Counted from the first letter of the stretch, positions 1 to 5,495 are shown. The stretch: DNA of 7,104 nt from Reyranella sp. (GCA_030681635.1 JAUXRT010000506.1:1-7104); one strand, 5' to 3'. Program-made: numbers and translations. Notes: generated by a model from the sequence alone, not told the origin.

Positions 1-201
1 CGCGCCTTTCAGGAGCCGCAGGTGATGGCTGACCAGCGATACCGACAGGCCGAGCTTGTCGGCGATGTCGGTGACGGCCAGCGGTGTGCGCAGGCAGGAA
101 ACGACGATGCGCAGCCGGCTGGGATCGCCCAGCAGGCGGAACAGGTCGGCCAGCGCCACGGCGTGGTCCTCGGACAGGATGGTTTTCTTGGGTCTGGACA
201 T
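1..201 (-). CDS. ArsR/SmtB-family winged-helix transcriptional regulator, N-terminal part (truncated by window edge)
   Basis: A reading frame opens at an ATG (199-201, complement) and runs off the left edge after 67 codons. Residues 16-32 (ALADLFRLLGDPSRLRI) are the typical ArsR 'LGDPTRLRIL' helix, and residues 42-64, ending in SVSLVSHHLRLL, form the helix-turn-helix with its recognition helix. Members are dimeric repressors that usually release DNA on binding a metal or another inducer. The ArsR-type Cys-x-Cys site in the alpha-3 helix is absent. C36 is the only cysteine seen, so arsenite sensing of that kind is unlikely, and an alpha-5 type metal site would lie outside the window. The start has no Shine-Dalgarno and sits inside a 10+10 bp inverted repeat, which fixes the start well and implies autoregulation. 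The regulated partner, if any, is probably co-transcribed to the left, beyond the edge. The family call is firm; the ligand is unknown. Confidence 0.88.
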   Translation of the reverse strand, partial: MSRPKKTILSEDHAVALADLFRLLGDPSRLRIVVSCLRTPLAVTDIADKLGLSVSLVSHHLRLLKGA

Positions 202-222
202 TTGAATAACTGTTCAAATGTC
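197..222. promoter_or_regulatory. ArsR/SmtB-type operator: perfect 10-bp inverted repeat with 6-bp spacer
   Basis: The arms gacatttgaa (197-206) and ttcaaatgtc (213-222) are exact reverse complements around taactg. The core TTGAA-N6-TTCAA matches the known half-site layout of SmtB/CzrA-class ArsR operators. It covers the ATG of the regulator gene (199-201) and the proposed -10 box, so a bound repressor would block both polymerase and the start region. Function is inferred from sequence and position. Confidence 0.8.
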
Positions 223-245
223 TTATCGATCGAACCGTGAGTCAA
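217..245 (-). promoter_or_regulatory. Putative sigma70-type promoter of the ArsR-family gene
   Basis: On the minus strand a -35 TTGACT (complement of 240-245) is followed after 17 bp by a weak -10 GACATT (complement of 217-222). The -10 lies inside the operator. Transcription would start near 210, leaving only about nine bases before the ATG at 201 and no Shine-Dalgarno. The -35 is good (5/6) but the -10 is only 3/6, so this is a moderate prediction. Confidence 0.45.
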
Positions 246-257
246 GCCGTATTGCAG

Positions 258-1124
258 CTATGTTATTACGTGCTCCTTGCGGCGTGGGAGGGCGATGTCG
301 CCCACCACTGCCGCCAGCACGATCGCGCCGCCCGCCAGCGTCGCCACGGCCGGCGTCTCGGCGAAGGCCAGCCACACCCAGAGCGTGGCGAGCGGCGTCT
401 GCAGCGTGCCGATCAAAGCGCCCCGCGTTGCCGAGACCAGCGGCGTGCCGCGCGCGAGCAGGAGCAGGCCCATACCGAACTGCGTCGTGCCGAACAGGAA
501 GAGTTCCAGCATCTCGACGCGGTCCACCGCGAAGGGCCGCGCATAAGGCAGCACGATCAACGCGCAGAGGAAGGCCGACAGGCCCACGGCCGGCAGCATG
601 CTGACGCCAGGATTGCGCCGGATCAGCACCAGCACCACCGACATCAGCAGCGCCATGCCGAGCGCCAACAGGTTACCCAACAGACGGCCGCTCGCGATGG
701 CGGGTCCGGCCATCACCGCGACGCCCACGACCGCGGCCAGGGTCGCGAGAAGTGTGATGCGATCCTCGCGTTCGCCGATCAGCAGCCAGGCGATGCCCGC
801 GGTCAGGAACGGCATGGTGGCGTCGATGACCATCACGTCGGCTACGCTCGACAGCCGGAAGGCGTTGAGGAAACAAACCGTGGCCAGCGCCGAGCAGAGC
901 GCGATCAGGAGCCCGTCGCGTCCGATCGCCCGCACCGATTTCGCGACATGACCGCGCTCGCGCCACATCACCATGCCGGCAAGGAACAGGCCGGCGAAGA
1001 TGCCGCGCCAGAACAGCATCGTCATGGCGTCGACATGGATCAGCCGCGTGAAGAAGCCCGCCGTGCTGTACGCCGCGGCTGACGCGGCAAGCAGCACCGT
1101 GCCGAGCCAGATTTCCTTCCGCAT
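258..1124 (-). CDS. EamA/DMT-superfamily transporter (10-TM permease)
   Basis: This 288-residue, very hydrophobic protein belongs to the drug/metabolite transporter superfamily of inner-membrane exporters. It has two EamA repeats of about five helices each. The first covers roughly residues 5-135 and starts with the AAYSTAGFFTRLI helix, with FWRGIFAG in the second helix and VMVIDATMPFLTAGIAWLLIGER in the fourth and fifth. The second covers about 150-280 and includes ATRGALIGTLQTPLATLWVWLAFAE, the common end-of-domain pattern. The length is usual for the family (280-300). The ATG at 1124 is chosen because the frame extending further upstream has non-membrane residues and overlaps the preceding gene. 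The stop of that gene is only 5 bp upstream, and the GTAGG across the stop can serve as ribosome site, so the two genes are probably translationally coupled. The substrate cannot be read from sequence. Confidence 0.9.
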   Translation of the reverse strand: MRKEIWLGTVLLAASAAAYSTAGFFTRLIHVDAMTMLFWRGIFAGLFLAGMVMWRERGHVAKSVRAIGRDGLLIALCSALATVCFLNAFRLSSVADVMVIDATMPFLTAGIAWLLIGEREDRITLLATLAAVVGVAVMAGPAIASGRLLGNLLALGMALLMSVVLVLIRRNPGVSMLPAVGLSAFLCALIVLPYARPFAVDRVEMLELFLFGTTQFGMGLLLLARGTPLVSATRGALIGTLQTPLATLWVWLAFAETPAVATLAGGAIVLAAVVGDIALPRRKEHVIT

Positions 1125-1129
1125 GCGAC

Positions 1130-1462
1130 CTACAGGAACGGGACGAACGGGATGCGCTCGCGCCGCTTCAGGAGTGGCAGAAGCTGGGGGATCGCCTTCT
1201 TGAAGTGCTCGGTCTCCTGATGTGCCACCCACCCCGCTTCATCGACATAGAGCTCGAATATGAAAAACAGCGCCGGATTGGTCGGCGACTGATACGGCAG
1301 GAAGAGTTTCACGCCCGGCTCCGCCATCGACAGTGGCGCCAGCCAGCGCTGGATCTCGACCACCTTGTCGATGTCGCCTTCGTTGGCCTCCAGCATGATG
1401 GCCACGACGAAACCTTCATTGAGGGCGGCGAGGGACTCCGCCGGTATCCAGTTGGTCAGCAT
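1130..1462 (-). CDS. ABM-fold (antibiotic biosynthesis monooxygenase / YgiN-like) small protein
   Basis: This 110-residue protein has the dimeric ferredoxin-like ABM layout. A first strand with FVVAIMLEANEGDIDKV (18-34) is followed by a helix, then a strand with LFFIFELYVDEAGWVAHQ (65-82), and then the typical 'H-x(4)-HF' helix (H81, H86, F87). Family members act as cofactor-free quinol or polyketide oxygenases or as heme-degrading enzymes, and many are uncharacterised. No heme-ligand pattern is obvious, so the reaction is unknown. The start is the ATG at 1462, with a GGAGG ribosome site five bases upstream. The in-frame TTG at 1474 overlaps that site and is rejected. The gene is first in a two-gene unit with the EamA permease and is divergent from the WYL regulator, which probably controls it. 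Good family call, weak functional call. Confidence 0.82.
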   Translation of the reverse strand: MLTNWIPAESLAALNEGFVVAIMLEANEGDIDKVVEIQRWLAPLSMAEPGVKLFLPYQSPTNPALFFIFELYVDEAGWVAHQETEHFKKAIPQLLPLLKRRERIPFVPFL

Positions 1463-1505
1463 CCGATCCTCCAATGAACGAGGGCGTTGTTATGGACAGG
1501 CCATC

Positions 1506-1523
1506 CTGACAACGTTGTGTCAG
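1506..1523. promoter_or_regulatory. Candidate operator between divergent genes: ctgaca-N6-tgtcag
   Basis: Perfect 6-bp arms (1506-1511 and 1518-1523) flank acgttg. An 8-bp palindrome, caacgttg (1510-1517), is nested within it, one half-base off centre. It lies in the 79-bp gap between the ABM gene and the WYL regulator gene, 19 bp before the regulator's ATG, and its left arm doubles as a -35-like CTGACA. This fits an autoregulatory site for the WYL protein that also governs the divergent pair. The assignment to that regulator is inferred. Confidence 0.5.
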
Positions 1524-1533
1524 TAGTGATATC
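1506..1533 (+). promoter_or_regulatory. Putative promoter of the WYL regulator gene
   Basis: CTGACA (1506-1511, 5/6 to the sigma70 -35) is followed after 16 bp by GATATC (1528-1533), a weak -10. Transcription would begin near 1540, almost at the ATG (1542). No Shine-Dalgarno is visible before that ATG, which fits a leaderless or nearly leaderless message. The weak -10 keeps confidence low. Confidence 0.35.
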
Positions 1534-1541
1534 CTTGGCAA

Positions 1542-2240
1542 ATGCGCCGTTCCGACCGCCTGTTCGACATCATCCAGCGCCTGCGCACCGCCAGGGGACC
1601 GACCACGGCAGCGCGGCTGGCGGCCGAGCTCGAAGTGACACCGCGCACGATCTATCGCGACATCGCCACCCTGCAGGCCCGCCGTGTGCCGATCGATGGC
1701 GAGGCGGGCGTGGGCTACATACTGCGCAAGGGCTTCGACCTGCCGCCGCTGATGTTCACCATCGACGAGGTCGAGGCGATCGCCGTCGGCGCGCGCATGG
1801 TGGGCCGCCTGCGCGATCCCAAGCTGCAGGAAGCGGCCGAAAGCGTGCTCGCCAAGGTGACGGTCGTGCTGCCCGAGACCATACGGTCCGCGCTCGCCAA
1901 TCCGCAGATGTTCGTCTCGCCCGGCATCGCCGCGACGGCGGAGGGGATCGATCTCGCCGGCCTGCGCGGCGCGATCCGCGACAGCCGCAAACTCCACATC
2001 GTCTACGCCGACATAAACGGCCGGCGCTCCAACCGCACCATCTGGCCGATCGCCATGGCTTACTATGTCGACGTGACCCTGGTCGGCGCCTGGTGCGAGC
2101 TGCGAGCCGACTACCGGAATTTCCGTGTCGAGCGCATCCAGGGTGCCCGCGTGCTGGACGAGCATTTCGACCAGGACGGCGGCCGGCTGTTTCGCGAATG
2201 GTCGGCCTTGCCCAAGGAGCGGCCCCAAGGAGCGGCCTGA
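1542..2240 (+). CDS. YafY-type HTH + WYL-domain transcriptional regulator
   Basis: This 232-residue protein has an N-terminal HTH_11 winged helix (residues about 1-55; the segment VTPRTIYRDIATLQ is the recognition region). A linker with GYILRKGFDLPPLMFTIDEVEAI follows, then a WYL ligand-binding domain (about 135-210) ending in LRADYRNFRVERI. The family binds DNA as a dimer and senses small ligands or nucleic acid through the WYL fold. At the place of the Trp-Tyr-Leu signature this protein has V178-T179-L180, so the namesake residues are not kept, although the surrounding strands and the arginine-rich RNFRVERI segment are. The gene is divergent from the ABM/EamA pair across a 6+6 inverted repeat, its likely operator. 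Its last nine codons were altered by a 13-bp tandem duplication (2211-2236). The ATG at 1542 has no evident ribosome site but starts exactly at the conserved MRRSDRLF. Confidence 0.92.
   Translation: MRRSDRLFDIIQRLRTARGPTTAARLAAELEVTPRTIYRDIATLQARRVPIDGEAGVGYILRKGFDLPPLMFTIDEVEAIAVGARMVGRLRDPKLQEAAESVLAKVTVVLPETIRSALANPQMFVSPGIAATAEGIDLAGLRGAIRDSRKLHIVYADINGRRSNRTIWPIAMAYYVDVTLVGAWCELRADYRNFRVERIQGARVLDEHFDQDGGRLFREWSALPKERPQGAA
2211..2236 (+). repeat. Exact 13-bp tandem duplication at the 3' end of the WYL gene
   Basis: cccaaggagcggc occurs twice, head to tail (2211-2223 and 2224-2236). Since 13 is not a multiple of three, the second copy changes the reading frame. The present C-terminus is PKERPQGAA. 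Removing one copy gives PKERPDSSPPPR with a TAG stop at 2260-2262. The repeat is directly visible; the order of events is inferred. Confidence 0.9.
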
Positions 2241-2265
2241 CTCGTCGCCTCCGCCGCGCTAGACT
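2237..2265 (+). promoter_or_regulatory. Putative leaderless promoter of the TauD/TfdA-like gene
   Basis: CTGACT (2237-2242, 4/6 to TTGACA) is followed by a 17-bp spacer and TAGACT (2260-2265, 4/6 to TATAAT). The ATG begins at 2272, seven bases after the -10, which is where transcription should start. There is no Shine-Dalgarno in the 31-bp gap. Together these are the usual signature of leaderless mRNA. The -35 overlaps the TGA stop of the WYL gene. Confidence 0.5.
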
Positions 2266-2271
2266 TTGGCC

Positions 2272-3156
2272 ATGGATATCAAGCCCATCGATCCCGCCAA
2301 CCGCCCGTTCTTCGCGGGCGTCGTCTCGGGCCTCGATCTCTGCAAGCCCCTGACGCCGGAGCAGGTCAAGGCTGTCCATGCCGGCATGGACCAGTACGGC
2401 GTGCTGGTCTTTCACGGCCAGCCGATCGACGACGAGCAGCAGCTCGTGTTCAGCCGGTCGCTCGGCCCGCTGGAACAGGCAACCGGCGACATCGCCGCGC
2501 CTCAGGACCGCCGTATGAGCATGGACCTGAACGACATCTCCAACCTCGACAAGCACGGCGAGGTGCTGCCGCGCGACGACCGCCGCCGCCTGTTTGGCTT
2601 GGGCAACCAGCTCTGGCACTCCGACAGCTCGTTCAAGGATGTGCCGGCCAAGTATTCACTGCTGTCGGCCCGCAAGATTCCGCCGACCGGCGGCAACACC
2701 GAGTTCGCCGATATGCGCGCGGCCTACGATGCGCTGGACGAGGCGACCAAGCGCGAGGTCCACGATCTCATCTGTGCCCACAGCCAGGTTTTTTCGCGCG
2801 GCATTCTTGGGTTTGACGACTTCACCGAAGCCGAGCGCCTGAAATGGGCGCCGGTGCGCCAGCGCCTGGTGCGGCGCCATCCCAATACCGGCCGGCTCTC
2901 GCTCTATCTCGCCTCTCACGCCGGCGGCATCGAAGGCTGGCCGGTGCCCGAGGCCCGCGCCTTCCTGCGCGACCTTACCGAGCACGCCACCCAGCGGCAG
3001 TTCGTCTATGCCCATGTCTGGAAGCCGTGGGACCTCGTGATGTGGGACAACCGCGTCACCATGCACCGCGCCCGGCGCTACGATCCCGCGGAAGTCCGCG
3101 ACATGCGCCGCACGACGCTCACCAACGAAGTGTCGAGCCTGGAACAGGCCCCGTAA
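2272..3156 (+). CDS. TauD/TfdA-family Fe(II)/2-oxoglutarate-dependent dioxygenase
   Basis: This 294-residue enzyme is of the taurine / 2,4-D dioxygenase family, which couples 2-oxoglutarate decarboxylation to hydroxylation of an organic acid and often releases a sulfite, phenol or other leaving group. The iron triad is H116 and D118 (in LWHSDSSF) and H265 (in TMHRARRYD). R276, eleven residues after the distal histidine, fits the 2-oxoglutarate-binding arginine. The GGNTEFADMRAAYDAL block (about 142-157) is typical of the family. The spacing from first to distal histidine (149) is the same as I recall for TfdA, and the length is close to TfdA (287), so it resembles the TfdA branch more than TauD. 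The substrate cannot be assigned. The ATG at 2272 is preferred over an in-frame TTG at 2266. It is followed after 7 bp by the MBL gene, probably in one transcript. Confidence 0.92.
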   Translation: MDIKPIDPANRPFFAGVVSGLDLCKPLTPEQVKAVHAGMDQYGVLVFHGQPIDDEQQLVFSRSLGPLEQATGDIAAPQDRRMSMDLNDISNLDKHGEVLPRDDRRRLFGLGNQLWHSDSSFKDVPAKYSLLSARKIPPTGGNTEFADMRAAYDALDEATKREVHDLICAHSQVFSRGILGFDDFTEAERLKWAPVRQRLVRRHPNTGRLSLYLASHAGGIEGWPVPEARAFLRDLTEHATQRQFVYAHVWKPWDLVMWDNRVTMHRARRYDPAEVRDMRRTTLTNEVSSLEQAP

Positions 3157-3163
3157 CGAGCCG

Positions 3164-3901
3164 ATGCGCCTGCAATTCCTCGGCTCCGGCGACGCTTTCG
3201 GCAGCGGCGGCCGCTTCAACACCTGCTTCCATCTCGAGCGTGCGAACGACGGCAATGTGCTGATCGATTGCGGCGCCTCCTCGATGGTGGCGATCCGCAA
3301 ATGGGGCGTCGAGCCCAACAATGTCTCGACCGTGCTGGTGAGCCACCTGCACGGCGATCATTTCGCCGGGTTGCCCTTTTTCCTGCTCGACGCCCAGCTC
3401 GTGAGCCGCCGCACCGCGCCGTTGCTGCTGGCCGGCCCGCCGGGCTTCGAGGAACGGCTGATGATCGTGATGGAAGCGATGTTCGCGGGCTCGACCAAGG
3501 CGCCGCGCAAGTTCGATCTGACGATCCGCGAACTCGAACTGCACCAGCGCGCCCCGCTGAACGCGCTGGCCGTCACGCCCTACCTGATGAAGCATTTTAG
3601 CGGCGCGCCGTCCTATGCGCTCCGGATCGAGACCGAGGGCAAGGTGCTGACCTATTCCGGCGATACCGAATGGGTCGACGAGCTGATCCCGGCCGGCCGC
3701 GACGCCGACCTGTTCATCTGCGAGGCTTACTTCTTCGACACGGTGATGAAGTACCATGTCGATTACACCACGCTCATGAAGCGCCTGCCCGATATCGGGG
3801 CCAGGCGCACCATCGTCACCCACATGAGCGCCGAACTGCTGGGCCGCCAGCACGAACTCGCCTGCGAGGCGGCCCACGACGGCTTGGTCGTTGATTTCTG
3901 A
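3164..3901 (+). CDS. Metallo-beta-lactamase-fold hydrolase, RNase Z-like branch
   Basis: This 245-residue cytoplasmic protein has the full two-metal ligand set: H61-x-H63-x-D65-H66 in SHLHGDHFAG, H144 in LMKHFSG, D167 in YSGDTEW and H220 in VTHMS. The N-terminus MRLQFLGSGDAFGSGGRFNT is the start usual for the RNase Z/ElaC-like and arylsulfatase-like MBL branch. It is shorter than true RNase Z (about 300), and I do not see the exosite arm used for tRNA, so a small-molecule hydrolase (ester, sulfate, lactone or phosphodiester) is more likely than tRNA processing. Its start lies 7 bp after the dioxygenase stop with only a weak GAG upstream, which suggests translational coupling. The two enzymes may act in sequence on one compound; this is inferred from the pairing. 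It faces the DUF4440-like gene across 18 bp with no visible terminator. Confidence 0.9.
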   Translation: MRLQFLGSGDAFGSGGRFNTCFHLERANDGNVLIDCGASSMVAIRKWGVEPNNVSTVLVSHLHGDHFAGLPFFLLDAQLVSRRTAPLLLAGPPGFEERLMIVMEAMFAGSTKAPRKFDLTIRELELHQRAPLNALAVTPYLMKHFSGAPSYALRIETEGKVLTYSGDTEWVDELIPAGRDADLFICEAYFFDTVMKYHVDYTTLMKRLPDIGARRTIVTHMSAELLGRQHELACEAAHDGLVVDF

Positions 3902-3919
3902 GTCGGGAGTTCTGAGCCA

Positions 3920-4375
3920 CTAGAGCCGGAAGGCCTGCCGCGCCAGGAGCTTCCACGCACTGCCGTCCTTCACCCAGACCTGCAGCGCGCCCACCTTGGC
4001 CGTGGCGGGCTTGCCGTCCGATTCGGTCTCCACAGTCATCACATGGCGCACGATCGCATTGTTGCCGGCGACCGAGGTCGTGGCGTCGGAGAAGACGATC
4101 GACTTGTAGAGCGTCTTCTTGCCGGCGACGACGTCGAGGAACTGCGTCTTGGTCTCGAGCCGTCCAGCCGAATGGCCGTAACTCAACTGATCCGACAGCA
4201 GCGCCGTCAACTTGGCCCGATCGGCCGTGAGCATCGCATCGCGCAGCTCCGCGATCGCCTTGTCGACGGCGGCTGCATCGGCCGATTGGGCAAACACTGT
4301 CGTGCCGGCAACAAGAGCCGGAACGGCAAGCACGAATCCGCTGGCCAACGCCAGACGGCGACGGGTGGTGGGCAT
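3920..4375 (-). CDS. Exported NTF2-like / DUF4440 (SnoaL-type fold) protein
   Basis: This 151-residue protein begins with a signal peptide: TTRRRLALASGFVLAVPALVAG followed by a likely cut after VFA (29). The TRRRL could be a Tat motif, though Sec export is equally possible. The mature part has the DUF4440 pattern: an N-terminal helix VDKAIAELRDAMLTADRAKLTALLSDQLSYGHSAG (about 37-71), then a helix with TKTQFLDVVAGKKTLYKSI, then beta strands AIVRHVMTVETE, KVGALQVWVKDGSAWKLLARQAFRL. This cone-shaped fold binds small ligands or acts as a hydrolase/isomerase scaffold, and most exported members have no known reaction. The ATG at 4375 has a strong AGGAGG site just upstream. It is the last gene of the minus-strand cluster, 104 bp after the DHFR-like gene, so it may have its own promoter. 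Confidence 0.85.
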   Translation of the reverse strand: MPTTRRRLALASGFVLAVPALVAGTTVFAQSADAAAVDKAIAELRDAMLTADRAKLTALLSDQLSYGHSAGRLETKTQFLDVVAGKKTLYKSIVFSDATTSVAGNNAIVRHVMTVETESDGKPATAKVGALQVWVKDGSAWKLLARQAFRL

Positions 4376-4436
4376 GTTCCCTCCTGGGTCGAAGTTCCGT
4401 GGTTGGGTTGGCGGGCACGCAACGCCGGATCCCGCC

Positions 4437-4456
4437 GGTCGAGGCTAGGCCCGACC
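4437..4456 (-). other. GC-rich hairpin between the DHFR-like and DUF4440-like genes
   Basis: On the minus strand GGTCGGGC pairs with GCC-T-CGACC around a CTA loop, giving eight base pairs with one bulged T. There is no T-run after it, so it is not a standard intrinsic terminator. It could be a weak terminator, an mRNA-stabilising end or chance in GC-rich DNA. The rest of the 104-bp gap (4376-4479) shows nothing else except the ribosome site at its end. Confidence 0.3.
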
Positions 4457-4479
4457 ACTCCCCCCGGCAACAGCCGCCG

Positions 4480-5046
4480 TCAGGTCTTCGGGCACCATTC
4501 CTCGACGACCGTGTTGGTGGCGGGATCGAGCACGCGCGACTGGCGCAGGACCAGCCCATGCTTGGTCAGCACCTCTTCCGGCGTGGTGCCGTTGCCGACG
4601 CCCGGAAACACCGGCCGACCGCGCGGCACGCTCGCCTGGGCGCGTGTCAGGAAGAACGCGTCGTAGCCGATATTGAGGAACAGCCCGAACACGTCGGTGC
4701 CGCCCACGACGGCCAGCATGCCATCCTCGATGCCCAGCCGCTGCCAGGCCTCGTCGAACGGCGCCGTCGCCGGATTCCACAGCACGGCCTTGGGGTTGTT
4801 CGGATCGGCCATGAGCCGTTGCACCCGCCGGGTCAGCACGATCCGCCGCCGTGCCGCCTCCTTCGGGCCCCCTTCGGCCGAATGGCGCCCGTTGGCGACC
4901 GCCGACGCCCGGTCGAGCGAGGACTGGTAGAATTCATGGTCGGCCGGAATCTTGAGGACATCGGGGAAGGAACTGTCGGAACCCGCGATCATCCCCTCGA
5001 GGGAGATGACGGCAAAGCCTTCAATCCGTGGACGCTTCGTGGACAT
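4480..5046 (-). CDS. DHFR-superfamily reductase (RibD C-terminal-like), divergent
   Basis: This 188-residue protein has the DHFR/RibD-C layout. Strand one is GFAVISLEGMIA (10-21), where the family has 'SLDG.IA'. A mid segment ASAVANGRHSAEGGP (48-61) sits where 'vmGR.TY' is usual, followed by RRIVLTR (67-73). The cofactor loop VVGGTDVFGLFLNIGYDAFFLTRA (113-136) and PVFPGV (145-150) follow. The family reduces dihydrofolate or pyrimidine and pterin compounds with NADPH. The replacement of the YE/WE after the GR motif and the long charged region 22-66 make it unlike the housekeeping FolA, so I give only the superfamily. The ATG at 5046 has a fair AAGG site. It lies 35 bp after DUF1761 on the same strand and is probably co-transcribed with it. 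Confidence 0.78.
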   Translation of the reverse strand: MSTKRPRIEGFAVISLEGMIAGSDSSFPDVLKIPADHEFYQSSLDRASAVANGRHSAEGGPKEAARRRIVLTRRVQRLMADPNNPKAVLWNPATAPFDEAWQRLGIEDGMLAVVGGTDVFGLFLNIGYDAFFLTRAQASVPRGRPVFPGVGNGTTPEEVLTKHGLVLRQSRVLDPATNTVVEEWCPKT

Positions 5047-5066
5047 GCCGCCGCCTTTCAAACTCG

Positions 5067-5092
5067 TCTCAAACACCCATCTCAAACACCAA
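5067..5092 (-). repeat. 13-bp-period tandem repeat overlapping the DUF1761 stop codon
   Basis: tctcaaacacc occurs at 5067-5077 and again at 5080-5090, giving two 13-bp units with 12 of 13 positions equal. The TGA of the DUF1761 gene (complement of 5082-5084) is in one unit and the second copy carries the same TGA again downstream. The extra copy lengthens only the spacer to the DHFR-like gene. It does not change either protein. Confidence 0.75.
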
Positions 5093-5495
5093 GGGCGCCG
5101 ATGATCGCGCCTTGTATAACGAGTACACCCAGCCAATGGATGCCATCGATCACGCTCAGCATCGGCTTGCGGCCGCCGAAGGCGTTGTTGACGGCCACCG
5201 TCGTGGCAACGAATCCCACCCAGATGAACAGGGCCGAGATGATGCCGCTCGTCAAGGTCACCTGCCCCGGCCGGAGATGGCCAAGCGTGCCGGCCAGCAC
5301 CCAGCCCATCACCAGGAGCGCCACGAATGAGATGACGAACGGCACGATCGAGCGCTTGGCTGCGATGTCTTCCTTGGTCTTGCCGACCGCCGCAAGCCAC
5401 TGTTTGGACAGCGACATGTAATAGACCGCGCCAAAGGCGAAGCTCGCCACCACGGCGAGCCCGATGGCGGGGATATTCATGCCGGCGAAGTTCAT
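5082..5495 (-). CDS. DUF1761 family small integral membrane protein
   Basis: This 137-residue protein has four predicted membrane helices, at about residues 8-28, 51-71, 82-104 and 117-135. The opening NIPAIGLAVVASFAFGAVYYMSLSKQWLAAVGKTKEDI is the recognisable DUF1761 start, with the 'G.vWY.pLf.k.Wm...g.t.ed' pattern in the first loop. Function is unknown in the family; it resides in the inner membrane. The start at 5495 has GGAG six bases upstream. A longer frame to 5573 would run through the fasciclin terminator region and is rejected. It is the first gene of a minus-strand group with the DHFR-like gene and is separated from fasciclin by a terminator. Confidence 0.85.
   Translation of the reverse strand: MNFAGMNIPAIGLAVVASFAFGAVYYMSLSKQWLAAVGKTKEDIAAKRSIVPFVISFVALLVMGWVLAGTLGHLRPGQVTLTSGIISALFIWVGFVATTVAVNNAFGGRKPMLSVIDGIHWLGVLVIQGAIIGALGV

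Noticed and set aside
9..245. Minus-strand ORF of 78 codons overlapping the ArsR start
   Set aside because: It is in a different frame from the HTH motif and would run through the operator. The ArsR frame from 201 is the coding one.
237..1082. Long plus-strand ORF of 281 codons opposite the EamA gene
   Set aside because: Its translation is rich in R, H, Q and E in a low-complexity way, with no recognisable domain. It is the antisense shadow of a clear membrane protein gene.
1463..1474. TTG start at 1474 for the ABM gene
   Set aside because: It lies on the GGAGG ribosome site of the ATG at 1462.
1416..2228. Minus-strand ORF of 270 codons opposite the WYL regulator
   Set aside because: It overlaps both the WYL and ABM genes, has no motif, and is typical of GC-rich antisense frames.
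3119..3877. Minus-strand ORF of 252 codons opposite the MBL gene
   Set aside because: The MBL frame has all metal ligands in order. The opposite frame has no domain and no ribosome site that I can see.
3902..3919. Possible bidirectional terminator between the convergent MBL and DUF4440-like genes
   Set aside because: The 18-bp gap has no stable stem and no T-run.
4399..5421. Plus-strand ORF of 340 codons across the DHFR-like and DUF1761 genes
   Set aside because: It spans two real minus-strand genes and their spacer, and its composition (H/R/P-rich) is that of a shadow frame.
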